Shown here one piece after another: positions 47,691 through 57,685 of a DNA stretch of 64,000 bases. The notes under the pieces are model-generated. The model made no database searches, was not told where the DNA came from, and saw only the letters and a program-made list of their open reading frames with translations. Each line of letters starts with the position of its first letter. Within the stretch, counting starts at the first letter, position 1. The stretch comes from Microvelia longipes (taxonomy: Eukaryota > Arthropoda > Insecta > Hemiptera > Veliidae). The stretch spans positions 25,974,391-26,038,390 of the forward strand of contig JACMZG010001913.1 in NCBI GenBank assembly GCA_018340805.1, given 5' to 3'. A program made the translations under genes and the position numbers.

Positions 47691-48029
47691 TTAAGAGTAA
47701 AATGACACCATTTTGATACGCTAAGTTTTGATAAAGCAACAATTTAATTAGTTTTTTCTCTCACAATCACAGGACTTGATTTTTGTGATAAGTCTCATTT
47801 TTGTGGCAGTTTAAGGTTTAGCGTTCTTGCAAGAATTGTGCACATCTTTACACTCATACATATAAGCAATTTTTGTTTCGATTCTTAGGATCTGTAGGTG
47901 AAACGTCAGCATTCGAAAAAAAGTTTGTGTTATGTTTTTTGCTAATAAGGTGCTTGTCTTTCCTTGTAGGAGGTAGGACAACAAAATTAAACTTTGACTT
48001 TAATAACTAACATTTTAATTAAATTATTT

Positions 48030-48122
48030 TAATAATTTAATTATTAATAATTTAATTATTATTAAATACTTATTTAATATAATTAAATAATTATTAATTA
48101 TTTGATTAATTAATAATTAAGG
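48030..48122. repeat. TTAAT/ATTAA low-complexity tract
   Basis: AATTATT and TTAATTA words repeat with palindromic character. Confidence 0.8.
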
Positions 48123-48227
48123 TGAAGAAAAATTCTTTGTAAGAAGAGAAACGGATATACACGGAATTAGTGAGAAGAACGGAAACAGTAAAGAAGGCAA
48201 AAACAACTTTCATTTTCTACTACATTA

Positions 48228-48510
48228 TTAAGGTACATATGGGTACTCGTTAAGGTACCGGTTGTACCTGGGTCCGAGATCCACACCGTGTTCATGTACT
48301 TGCGGAGAAATAGCCTCAAGGGTATTAAAAACTAGGAATCCTTTTGAGTTAACAAGGAAATGATAAACCTTGTGACGTAAAACATTACCTGCTACATGCA
48401 TCATTAATAACTTTTTATACAGTCTAGAGTTAACCTCAGGGGAAGCATAAAGCCAAAATAGTGTCCCTACCGCTGTAGTCCAGGAGTCGATATCTACTAG
48501 TATATCACTA
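48228..48510 (-). other. Open frame of about 95 codons, nature unknown
   Basis: From about 48510 to the stop at 48230 the minus strand is open, reading SDILVDIDSWTTAVGTLFWL through GNVLRHKVYHFLVN to RYNRYLNEYPYVP. It is richer in G and C than its flanks and more protein-like than most frames here. I recognise no domain, and there is no clear splice site or upstream start other than one inside the neighbouring repeat. It could be a gene or element relic, or chance. Confidence 0.25.
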
Positions 48511-48745
48511 ACGTTAAGTAGCATCAAGTAGAATCAAACCTCAGAGCCTGGATGGGTGACCTCTGAGAATAAAATGGATATTATTTCTATCTGAGGACAG
48601 GCAAGATGACTTTGAAGTCAGACATACTGCAATAATATAAATTTTGTGATTTCCATTTTTTGAGGAAAAGTGCACCTAATTTGATGAAAGCTTATGGTGA
48701 GGAAATGTTTCGAGGTACTCACAGCACACGATTTTAAAATTTAAT
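48510..48745 (+). repeat. 5S-like repeat family, copy starting at the 5S-like core
   Basis: Begins at about AACGTTAAGTAGCATCAAG. A 12-base insertion precedes GAGCCTGGATGGGTGACCTC, then TGAGAATAAAATGG and CTATCTGAGGAC follow. The upstream two thirds of the family consensus are missing, so the copy starts almost exactly where the 5S resemblance starts. Confidence 0.65.
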
Positions 48746-50134
48746 ATCTCTAGAGGTGTATTTATCCACAGATGTAATTAAAGTTCTCGTTGGACTCTGT
48801 TTATAACAAAATTATTTTTTCTAGCTTTAATTATTTTTCGTAGCTTTATCGAAATTTGTATAATTTCATTCACTCGCAAGGACGAATTTTCGAACCAATT
48901 TTATTTTAATTCGGCTCAGCTGATTGTCCTGTATTGTGTTCACGCAATAAGGCAATATAGACACAAATATATAGATAATGAAAAGATGACATGAATATAA
49001 ATTTTTAATCTTTTTTTCATATGATTTCTCCTCTTTTTGGTACAGTTTCCTTCCTAAAATAAACTTTAATGCAACAAATTAGTAAATAGTGCAATAAAAA
49101 TTTCACTTTAAATTATTTTATTCTGTAATAAAAATTAATAATTGTACAGTAATTTTGTTTATTTATTTAACTTTAATTTAATTATATATTTTTTAATTTT
49201 AATTTTTCTTACTTACAATTTTACGATTTGTGGGATTTTTCATTGCTTTCTGTAATTGTTGTGTATTTTAATTTGCATATTTGAAAAATAAAAGAATTAT
49301 TAAAAAACACGAATATTTTTTTTTGTAATTTTGATTCTGCAGGTGCTTAAACATGATCATATGGTGAAATTAGAAGTTGTCAAATTTTCCTTACTACAAC
49401 CCATCTCTTTGATATTATAGAGGATAGGGAAGTAAAGTATTTAAAAGAAACTTCTCTTCAAAATAAAATGTTTATCAGCAAAACTCGAGGTTATTAGACT
49501 TATAGGTGTTCTGTAGTAAATTAGCTGCATAGTCTATATCATCAGATCAATTGGGTGTTGGTTACGGGCTAAAAAAATATGCTTAGGTTTGATATGAAAG
49601 GCCATAAACTATGACCACCTATGACCATTCCAATGTTCCATAGAAGCAAAGACACTACTGGATTTAATATCCTTTCTTCAAGTTTAAATAGCGACCTGAA
49701 TAAAGCCTTTAACTTAGTACCTCAAGTTCGCCAACCTTTCGAAGCTACTAAATTTCATCTTTATATAAATGTCATCTTTTAACTTTAAGACCAACGCAGG
49801 TGGGTAAAGTTAAAATGACAGAATACCCTTTCGCAATACAGCTTACAACCTAATGTAAAAAAATATCTTAAAATACATTATTCAAAACTTCATTTAGATT
49901 TTATTATAATTTTTTCTTTACTATAATTTTATTTTCATCTACAGATTTTTTTTAAACAAGTTCTTTATTGGCAAAAGTAATACAATATTTAAAGTTTTCA
50001 ACTACAGATTAAAAAGTAAAATTGAACCGGGGTACCTCTATGAATCATCAAAACGATATGCCGCAATAAGGTGAAACACTGATATCCTAATAAAATAAAT
50101 ATGAAAACGACATTCGAGAACAGTTTTACTTTTT
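48746..50134. other. AT-rich, no gene seen
   Basis: A short DLNKAFNLVP-like string near 49690-49730 recalls LINE RT motif A, but is too short and isolated to call. Confidence 0.35.
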
Positions 50135-50265
50135 TTCATATTTACCGTAGATATGAAGAAAAAGTGTTTTGTTTCCGCTAAAAACCCGAAACGGGGATTT
50201 TACCTGATTCATCCGCTTCATGATGTTTTAAGAACTCGTGAGTTATTTTTTACAAACTTGTGTGT
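50135..50265 (+). repeat. 5S-like repeat family, head fragment
   Basis: Head text ATTTACCGTAGATATGAAGA, AAAGTGTTTTG, CCGAAACGGGGATTTTACCT, GATTCATCCGCTTCATGATG, AAGAACTCGTGAGTT. The copy ends soon after. Confidence 0.55.
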
Positions 50266-50619
50266 CTGTATAACCAACATTCACATCCTTCTATTCAATC
50301 AACAGCTTTTATATTTCTTCTTCGTAAAAAAAATCTGCGTATCTGACTTGATATCATGTTTTAAGTTATCTATTGTGAGATGTTCCACTATTAAGCTCAA
50401 ACAAATAAATAAGTATAGTCAAAAGTATTATTAGTGGACTAGGTACCAAACAAGAGGTTAAGCGAGGTCTTAAAAACGATCTCACAGGTACAATATTTAC
50501 TGACCCCTTTTCTACAAATATGCTAATTAAGAGAAAGATATTCTCATATATTTATTTTTAACCAACTCACTCAGTACAGCTGTCAGGCAATACATATCTT
50601 ATTATATGTAATTAAGAGA

Positions 50620-51117
50620 GCATAATTATTTAGCACTAAGTAAGAGAGCAGAACTATTTAGCACTAAGTAAGAGAGCATAACTCTAAGTAAGAGGCACGT
50701 AAGAGAGCGTAACTATTTAACACTAAGTAGAGCAAAACTATTAAGTAAGTAAGAGAGCAAATTATTTAGCACTAAGTAAGAGAGCAGAACTATTTAGCAC
50801 TAAGTAAGAGAGCATAACTATTTAAGATTAAGTAAGAGAGCATAATTACTTAGCACTAAGTAAGAGAGCGTAACTATTTAACACTAAGTAAGACATAACT
50901 ATAAGACTAAAGAGAGGTAACTAATTAGCACTAAGTAAGAGAGCGTAACTATTTAGCACTAAGTAAGAGAGCGTAACATTTAGCACTAAGTAAGAGAGCA
51001 GAACTATTTAGCACTAAGTAAGAGAGCATAACTATTTAGCAGTAAGTAAGAGAGCATAACTGTTTAGCACTAAGTAAGAGAGCAGAACTATTCAGCACTA
51101 AGTAAGAGCATGATCAT
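50620..51117. repeat. Tandem array, 29-bp unit, about 17-18 units
   Basis: The unit is ACTATTTAGCACTAAGTAAG followed by AGAGCATAA or variants (GAGCAGA, GAGCGTA). Some units are shortened by a few bases. Units alternate between CAGAAC, CATAAC and CGTAAC versions, suggesting higher-order spread of variants. Confidence 0.95.
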
Positions 51118-51354
51118 TTTTGGGAAAGAATTTATTTTTAACCAGTAACTATCCCGTAAAAAAAGGATCCTATAGGTTTAAATTTTAAAAAATGAAATGT
51201 TTATACTTGGAAAATGATTGGCAATATCAAAATGGAATTTAGTGAACTAATTTGTCATATTTTTGACAAAAATCTATTCAATTGGTCAGCAGTCCGTTTT
51301 TTAAAATTTTTGATGACAGCAAAATAAAGTGCTTTTAAAAAAATATTATCTTCT

Positions 51355-51475
51355 GGTCGGCACGACTAGACTAAGTCTGATTTTCGTGCCAAGTTTCAAT
51401 TCTCTATCATAAACACAGAGGTAGTTATGCGTGTCACAAACACTCACACAGGGAGACAGAAAGCATTAATAAAAC
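51355..51475 (-). repeat. 5S-like repeat family, small middle fragment
   Basis: On the minus strand: GTGTGAGTGTTTGTGACACG, GAGAATTGAAACTTGGCACG and TCTAGTCGTGCCG match the middle of the family. Confidence 0.5.
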
Positions 51476-51744
51476 AACTCAGTATGAAATAAAAATGCCT
51501 CAAATAGGAAATTATATTAAAATTATAGTTTTAGAATTTTAGGATGAACACAATACATTTCCATATACCTACTGCATAGGTGACGATAGGTAAAAATCAA
51601 ATATTTTCCTCAACCTTTAACCCCGTATGTAGGCCACGTGATGCAGCTGTGTTATCAAACCGCGGCCTGCAGTCAGATGTCACTTTCTTGTGTTTTCCCC
51701 TTTTATCACACTATAAAACAATCTCTGTTTTCACTTTTTTAATT

Positions 51745-51824
<80 letters not shown>

Positions 51825-51836
51825 TATATATATTAT
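51745..51836. repeat. (AT)n microsatellite
   Basis: About 90 bases of AT dinucleotides with two slips. Confidence 0.95.
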
Positions 51837-52029
51837 ACTGGCTTCCCAAGGCAAGCTGATTCCAACGATTCTTGTTTGTATACGAATGAACCCTTGTTAC
51901 TTAGATTAGAGTTCATATACTTACTAAGCCAATGAGTTTTAACCATTTGCAATACCCTGTTTCAAGATCATTTAAAATTGCCTAATAGATATTATCTGCT
52001 GTCATTACAAATTATACATTTAAATGAAA

Positions 52030-52625
52030 AACATCGGGTACCTCGGAACTTTTTCTCACTACGTCGAACTCTCTTCACTCGTCCTAAGAATATACAAATA
52101 GCCAAAATTGTACTGCGATACATTTTTGAACTCGCTTCCTTCGCCCTTAGACAGTAAATACATTCGTTGAAAAATATTTAAGAAACGTATAATATTCAAT
52201 CAATTAAAATAAAACTAATAGTAAGATAAAACGAGGCACATATTATGTTAGTTTTTATATGAAAACATGCTTGATAGATCTTAATTTATTGAACAATGGT
52301 TCCGCGTTTCATGAATTTCAGAAAATTTTGCAAAGTCATTATTGCGGGTTAAGTACATCATAAAAAATATTTCCCAGAATGATCACCTACTAGACCTAAA
52401 TATTGATTTTTGTACCACCTTTCAATTCTCGCATAAATTCGATAGGAGCTACAGACAAACACTCATACAAACAGAAATTTTCTAAAACCACTTTGGTTGT
52501 TCAGGTATTTTTAACTCTTAAAAATACTTAAAATGGATCATTCTAGTAACATTTCGTATTCGGATATTTTTTTGCAAACACAATACTTTTCCTGTATACC
52601 TACGGTATAAATGATGGAACTGTTG
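52030..52625 (-). repeat. 5S-like repeat family, long copy without core
   Basis: On the minus strand it starts at the head (ATTTATACCGTAGGTATACA) and runs through GCGAGAATTGAAAGGTGGTA, TAGGTCTAGTAGGTGATCAT, AACCCGCAATAATGACTTTG and ATAAAAACTAACATAATATG. It then passes to the tail motifs and ends near GGAACTTTTTCTCACTACG (plus-strand text). The 5S-like core between them is deleted. Confidence 0.65.
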
Positions 52626-53173
52626 AATAATAATAAAGTAAATGCAAGGTTTGTTTTAAACTAACATGAAAATGACTTAATAATAATAATTATAATAGCA
52701 GTTAGATTTTAAATGTGTACACAGTTCTTCGACAGTCAATGAGGCAAGGAGTTTCCAATGTGATTCAATGTGATTGATCGATTTCTTGCTTATGTAGCAT
52801 AAACGTTGAAAATGGCCAATCCCAGTGCTTCTGCGATTAATTGAGCATTGCTAGTACATATTTATACGTCCAACTTCAATAGATAGAACTCGTATTCTTA
52901 CCCTTAGATTAAAACATAAACACCAACTGAAATTTCTCCCGTTTAGCTGTTAGATGACAAACAAAACTGTTAGTATAGGCAACACCTTACCAGATAATTT
53001 TAGTTTATAACCTGGTCATTGGGACTTTGCGTGAGGATTAATTCCATAATACTATGTAATCTAACACAGCTCTCATGGAAGTTGTAATTAATCTCACCAG
53101 TATTAACAAGCACCAACTATCCGTTAACTACAGTTAAACTAAACCGTCATTCCATCCATCCAGTTAAAAAAGC

Positions 53174-53178
53174 TGTAT
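53174..53178. repeat. Target site duplication TGTAT, left
   Basis: TGTAT lies directly before the left LTR and is repeated at 60318-60322 directly after the right LTR. A 5 bp duplication is usual for BEL/Pao integrases. Confidence 0.9.
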
Positions 53179-53580
53179 TGGTTAGGAAATTCGCAAGGAG
53201 AATGTAATAAATAGCCGCGATGTTGTTTATACGCCGCGATCAAAAGGGCAACTACGCTGATCATCTATGTGAAGGAAGACAACAGAGTTGCCGCCCGCTA
53301 GTGTGCGTTAGAGTTCCTCGCTATACGGAACGCTGTATACCTCTAGCCGCCGCTCTCACATGCAACCGCCAAATATCTACACCCGCCATATTAAACTAAA
53401 CAGGTACCGCAAGTTTCTACACATTCTCTCATCCAATAACCGCTATACCGCCCTCCCTTTATACTATATTTACTGTTCTCTAACATTTATGTGCCCATTT
53501 AAATACCCAATAGAATCAGCATTTTACACTTATTTTGGTAGAGCTTTACTTGGCCCTATTGCTGGGTTAAATAGCCACCA
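53179..53580 (+). repeat. BEL/Pao left LTR
   Basis: 402 bp, TGGT...ACCA. It is GC-richer than the surroundings in its first half, with ATAGCCGCGATG and GCCGCCCGCTAGTGTGC blocks. No canonical TATA box stands out before the likely start. Confidence 0.97.
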
Positions 53581-53585
53581 TAGTT

Positions 53586-53596
53586 TGGTCCTTCGA
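53586..53596 (+). other. Primer binding site, probably for tRNA-Tyr
   Basis: TGGTCCTTCGA lies five bases after the LTR. It is complementary to a tRNA 3' end TCGAAGGACCA, which fits the insect tRNA-Tyr acceptor (5' CCTTCGA) as I remember it. The match is 11 bases. Confidence 0.6.
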
Positions 53597-54383
53597 TTAG
53601 CCCGATTTTTGGTTATTTTATGGGCAAATTTTGTTCTAATTTTAAATTTACTTGAATTGTTAAAAGAAATAACGTTTGACTTCCATTTATTTATTTTAAT
53701 ATTCTATGCAGAACTTTAATGTTCTATTGTATAATTTTAATTAAATTGTTTAATGGTCTTTGCTCTATTTACGCATATCTCAGTGGAGTTTATTATTTAT
53801 ATTCTAATTAATGATTCTTTTTTATTTAAATACGCGAAAGATTCTTTATACTTATAATTTTGTTTTAAATTATTATTTTCTTATAAACTATTATTTTGTT
53901 TTTATTTCAAGTTTAAAGTGTTTTATAAACTATCATAGATTTATAATTATTATTATCAAGTTTATATTTATAAAAAATATAATCTTAATATTTAGTAGAG
54001 ATCGGTTGTGTGAGGTAGAATTTGTCTGGTGACTGGAGGGGGTTCCGACTCGCCCCTGGAGACTCTGGCTGTGTGCGCCCCGCTGCTACACGTACCTCCC
54101 CCGCCTTCACGAGTATATAGGAGTATATTACGCGCCCTTCTCACCGCCTCGCCCGTTTCACCTCTCCCCGCGCGCCTACTCAACCTGCGCCTACTTTTGC
54201 TATCTCCGCTTCTAGTGGACCGTTTTTCACCGGACCAACGACATTCTTTTTTTTTTTCTTACTTATTCTTTTTCAAGGGGTTTAATTATTTTTTCTTCAA
54301 GATTTTATTTTATTTTTTTTTACAATATTTAGGAGTTGTATAAAATCATTTTATTTTTATTTTTTCGTTTATAATTTTTAATA
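53597..54383 (+). other. BEL/Pao 5' leader
   Basis: Untranslated leader of about 790 bases between the primer site and gag. 54029-54240 is much richer in C and G, with pyrimidine-rich text, and is followed by long T runs. The leader would contain packaging and dimer signals, none of which I can pinpoint. Confidence 0.6.
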
Positions 54384-55330
54384 ATGGAAGAAAAGCGTAA
54401 GCAATTACGAATTTTGGAGAGTAAGAAAAATAACTGTTTTCAACGTGCACAACAACTTTACAATCTGATTGCGACAGTGAGTACTGACCCAACCGCGAAA
54501 GAACATTTTATTATCCGTTTTCAAACTATTGCTGAAACTCGAGCTCAGTTTTACGATTACGTGGACAGGATAAATACATTGACTCTGGATATAGATGACC
54601 AACAGGAGCCTAATTTTCAGCCTCTTTCTGCCTTCGACGATCTTTATGGTGCCATTACCATAGCTAATGATAAATTAGAAGCTGAAGCTAGACCACCTGA
54701 CCAACCGCCGAGAGTTTACATTAATAATGATAATTCAGGATTGCCGCGTATAGACATCAAGAAATTTTCTGGTAAAATACAAGACTGGCCGGAATTTCGT
54801 GATTTATTTCAGGCACTAATAATCAATAATACATCACTTTCCAATGCTAAAAAGTATTATTATCTTCGTACTAAGTTAGAGCCTGATGCGTTAAGAATTA
54901 TTAGCGGATACCCGCTTTCTGCTGAACATTTTCAATCTGCCTGGACTGCCTTGACCGAACGTTTTGAAAATAAGCGCTTGCTTGCTGCACACTTCTTCGA
55001 AGATATATTTTCATTCGAGAAACCGCCTTCACAACCTTCAGTAAAAAGTCTTCAGTCGTTTTTAACTCACTTTAACGAAGCTGTTGTAGGTTTAGATAAT
55101 TTAAACATCGAAATAAAAGTGACTTAATTATTCTTAATCTTGGTCTGAGAAAGTTAGATCCTCAGACTGTTAAGGCGTTCGAAAACGAATATGTGAAACC
55201 GATTTTCCGAGATATGATGACCTGGTTAAGTTTGTCAAAAACCAGTTGAAAGTTCTTGAACTTTCTGGTGTTGAGCGTTCGTCTCAAGCATCTACCTCTA
55301 AGAATTTGGCCAGTGATAATAAAAAATAAA
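54384..55330 (+). CDS. BEL/Pao gag (DUF1759-type), frame-broken near its end
   Basis: The first frame, 54384-55127, has 247 codons. It starts MEEKRKQLRILESKKNN, a coiled-coil-like N-terminus. The DUF1759-type region begins at about residue 118 (GLPRIDIKKFSGKIQDWPEF, RDLFQALIINNTSLSNAKKY), with FENKRLLAAHFFEDIF further on. It ends at a TAA after an early shift at an A run (about 55115-55120). The expected continuation (DLIILNLGLRKLDPQTVKAF) lies in another frame, with a second shift at a TTTTCC run near 55203-55210 and a third at a six-A run near 55322. After that the frame is the one of the next entry. Each shift is one base. Confidence 0.85.
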
Positions 55331-57685
55331 AGTCCTAAAAGAATTCTAGTGACTAACTCATCATCGTCTTCTTCTCAGGGCTTACCTGCTACTCCATCTT
55401 CACAACCCGCAGCGCATAACTTCACTTCTCCTTCACAAACCGCTTATACCGCACCCGCGGTTACTACTAACTCTTCACCGCATAATACTTCACAATACGC
55501 ACCTTGCCCTTTGTGTCAGGTACCGCATCCCTTGTTTAAGTGTTCTTCGTTTCAACGTTTAACTCCTGAACAAAGGCTACAACAAGTTCAAAGATTGAAA
55601 GCTTGCAATAACTGTCTTTCTTTAACGCATTCTAGCAGGTATTGCCGCTCTACTACTCTCTGTTACCGGTGTAACTCGCGTCACCATACCATGCTTCATC
55701 TGGAAAGAAGACCGCTAGCTAACTCTCAAAGTAATAACGCACCTAATAATACTTCGACTTCATCCGCGACAGCACAACCTCAAACTTCATGTCTTACAAG
55801 TCCAGAGCAACTGATAACCACCAACAGTGTGGTAATTTTAGGAACAGCATTGATCCATGCTAAGGCTAGTGACGGTCGGTATATTCCTATCAGAGCTCTG
55901 ATCGATCCCGCATCTACACGCAGCTGTATTACTTCACATTGCGCCGCTATTCTAAAACTACCAGTTACTGAAAAACATCAATCGTTCTCAGGTCTTGGAA
56001 ACGTGCCTGTAGTTGCCGGCTCAGGAATCACAGAGTGTGTTATCAAACCTAGAACCCGCTCGTCTCCACTTTTAAAAACTAACGCTATAGTTATTCCTGA
56101 AATAATAGGACCTACTCCGCCATTTTCACTTTCTAGCCAAGTTATTAGCAACTTCTCTCAGTTTAACTTAGCTGACCCGCATTTTGGTGAATCAGGACCG
56201 GTAGACTTCCTGCTAGGAGCTGACTTATTTTTAAATATCTTGCCTACTAAGTCTAATAAGTTTGTCAGACAAGGTGTTCTAGAGACTATTTTTGGAGCCA
56301 TTATTATGGGTCCTTTACCCGCGTCTGAAGATCAACAAAGTATTACATCTTTGTGCACTTATATCTCTGATGACTTACCTTCTTCACTTAACCGATTCTG
56401 GCAACTGGAAGAAGTGCCTTCCGCACCGCTGAAGAACCCCGAAGATGACGTATGTGAACAGCATTTTCTCTCCACGTACAGTAGAACTTCTGAAGGTCGC
56501 TACATTGTACGCTTACCGTTTCGGAATACCGAGTTAAAGTTTCCTCAATCCCGCGAAGTTGCCTTATCTAGATTTTTATCTCTTGAACGAAAAATGAACC
56601 GCAACTCTGAACTTAAAGAACAGTGCTTCTCATTTCTTAATAAATACGCTGATTTACGTCATATGGAACTCAGTACTCAGGAAGCAGAGTATTATTTACC
56701 TTACTTCTGCGTTCACAATCCTCATTCCTTATCTACACCTGTACGCGTTGTGTTTGATGGCAGTGCTAAGAAGACTCACCTGTCATTAAATCAGGCCTTA
56801 TATCCTGGTCCTAAACTGCAAAAAGAGGTTCCTGATGTGCTCAATAACTTTAGACTTCACCAATTCGTATTTTGCTGTGATATTATAAAGATGTTTCGGC
56901 AAATACTTCTTCACGAAGACGACCGGAAGTATGTCCACATACTATTTAGGGAACACTCGGAACTACCGCTACAAGAATATCAGCTTAATACCGTCACGTA
57001 TGGTTTAGCTCCGTCACCATGGCACGCCCAAAGAGTTTTAATCCAACTGGTTGCTGATGAAGGAGCACATTTTCCTTTAGCTTCACCTGTGCTTCTGAAT
57101 GATACGTTCATGGATGATATTTCAGCAGGCCACGACGAGGTTTCAACTTTAATTTCTACCGCGGAGGAGTTAATTCAACTTCTCAGGGCCGGCGGGTTTG
57201 AATTAAGTAAGTGGATAAGTAACTCTCCTGAGTTCTTATCTCATATCCAAAGTTCTTATTCGAGTCCGTTGATTATCAGTGATTTGCAAGATCAGTCCTG
57301 TAAAATTTTAGGTATTAGGTGGGAGCCTACCGATGATGTTTTTTCGTATCAAATTTCACCGCCTCTACACTTACAACACACTAAGCGCTCTGTTCTTTCA
57401 ATCATAGCAGGAATATTTGATCCATTAGGATTCATTGCTCCATTAATATTTTTATTAAAATGCTTTATGCAAACACTTTGGAAGTCGGGTATATCATGGG
57501 ATGATACTTTATCCGGAGAACTTAAAGCTGAGTGGGAGACATTAACTAAAGATCTTTCCGTGATATCTGAAATTCGTTTACCTCGATGTATCTTACCGCG
57601 TAATCCTGTATCTGCACATGTCTTAGGGTTCTCTGACGCGTCAGAACGTGGCTATGGATGTGTTGTTTTATCTTCGAGTTTCTGA
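55256..57685 (+). CDS. BEL/Pao pol, part 1: zinc knuckles, protease, reverse transcriptase
   Basis: The 809-codon frame begins out of register with gag; homologous sequence starts near 55330. Cys/His knuckles lie at about residues 83-145 (CPLCQVPHPLFKC, CNNCLSLTHSSRYC, CYRCNSRHHTMLH). The protease active site is ALIDPASTRSCI near residue 214; Pao proteases vary at this site. The RT carries PVRVVFDGSA, CCDIIKMFRQI, LAPSPWHAQ and the catalytic FMDDISAG near residue 617. A connection region (GIFDPLGFIAPL) follows. RNase H starts with LGFSDASERGYG and is cut by a shift at TTTT 57666-57669, where one T too many moves the frame. No independent start is needed in a polyprotein. Confidence 0.9.
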   Translation: MNFLVLSVRLKHLPLRIWPVIIKNKSPKRILVTNSSSSSSQGLPATPSSQPAAHNFTSPSQTAYTAPAVTTNSSPHNTSQYAPCPLCQVPHPLFKCSSFQRLTPEQRLQQVQRLKACNNCLSLTHSSRYCRSTTLCYRCNSRHHTMLHLERRPLANSQSNNAPNNTSTSSATAQPQTSCLTSPEQLITTNSVVILGTALIHAKASDGRYIPIRALIDPASTRSCITSHCAAILKLPVTEKHQSFSGLGNVPVVAGSGITECVIKPRTRSSPLLKTNAIVIPEIIGPTPPFSLSSQVISNFSQFNLADPHFGESGPVDFLLGADLFLNILPTKSNKFVRQGVLETIFGAIIMGPLPASEDQQSITSLCTYISDDLPSSLNRFWQLEEVPSAPLKNPEDDVCEQHFLSTYSRTSEGRYIVRLPFRNTELKFPQSREVALSRFLSLERKMNRNSELKEQCFSFLNKYADLRHMELSTQEAEYYLPYFCVHNPHSLSTPVRVVFDGSAKKTHLSLNQALYPGPKLQKEVPDVLNNFRLHQFVFCCDIIKMFRQILLHEDDRKYVHILFREHSELPLQEYQLNTVTYGLAPSPWHAQRVLIQLVADEGAHFPLASPVLLNDTFMDDISAGHDEVSTLISTAEELIQLLRAGGFELSKWISNSPEFLSHIQSSYSSPLIISDLQDQSCKILGIRWEPTDDVFSYQISPPLHLQHTKRSVLSIIAGIFDPLGFIAPLIFLLKCFMQTLWKSGISWDDTLSGELKAEWETLTKDLSVISEIRLPRCILPRNPVSAHVLGFSDASERGYGCVVLSSSF

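Noticed and set aside
49680..49740. DLNKAFNLVP as a LINE reverse-transcriptase remnant
   Set aside because: Ten residues without neighbouring motifs are too little evidence.
50620..51117. CRISPR-like array
   Set aside because: Units are directly adjacent with no unique spacers and the DNA is from an animal; it is a tandem repeat.
53360..53719. 119-codon open frame starting in the left LTR, repeated at 60097-60363
   Set aside because: It lies in the LTR of the BEL/Pao element and is duplicated only because the LTR is. It shows no homology to a known protein.
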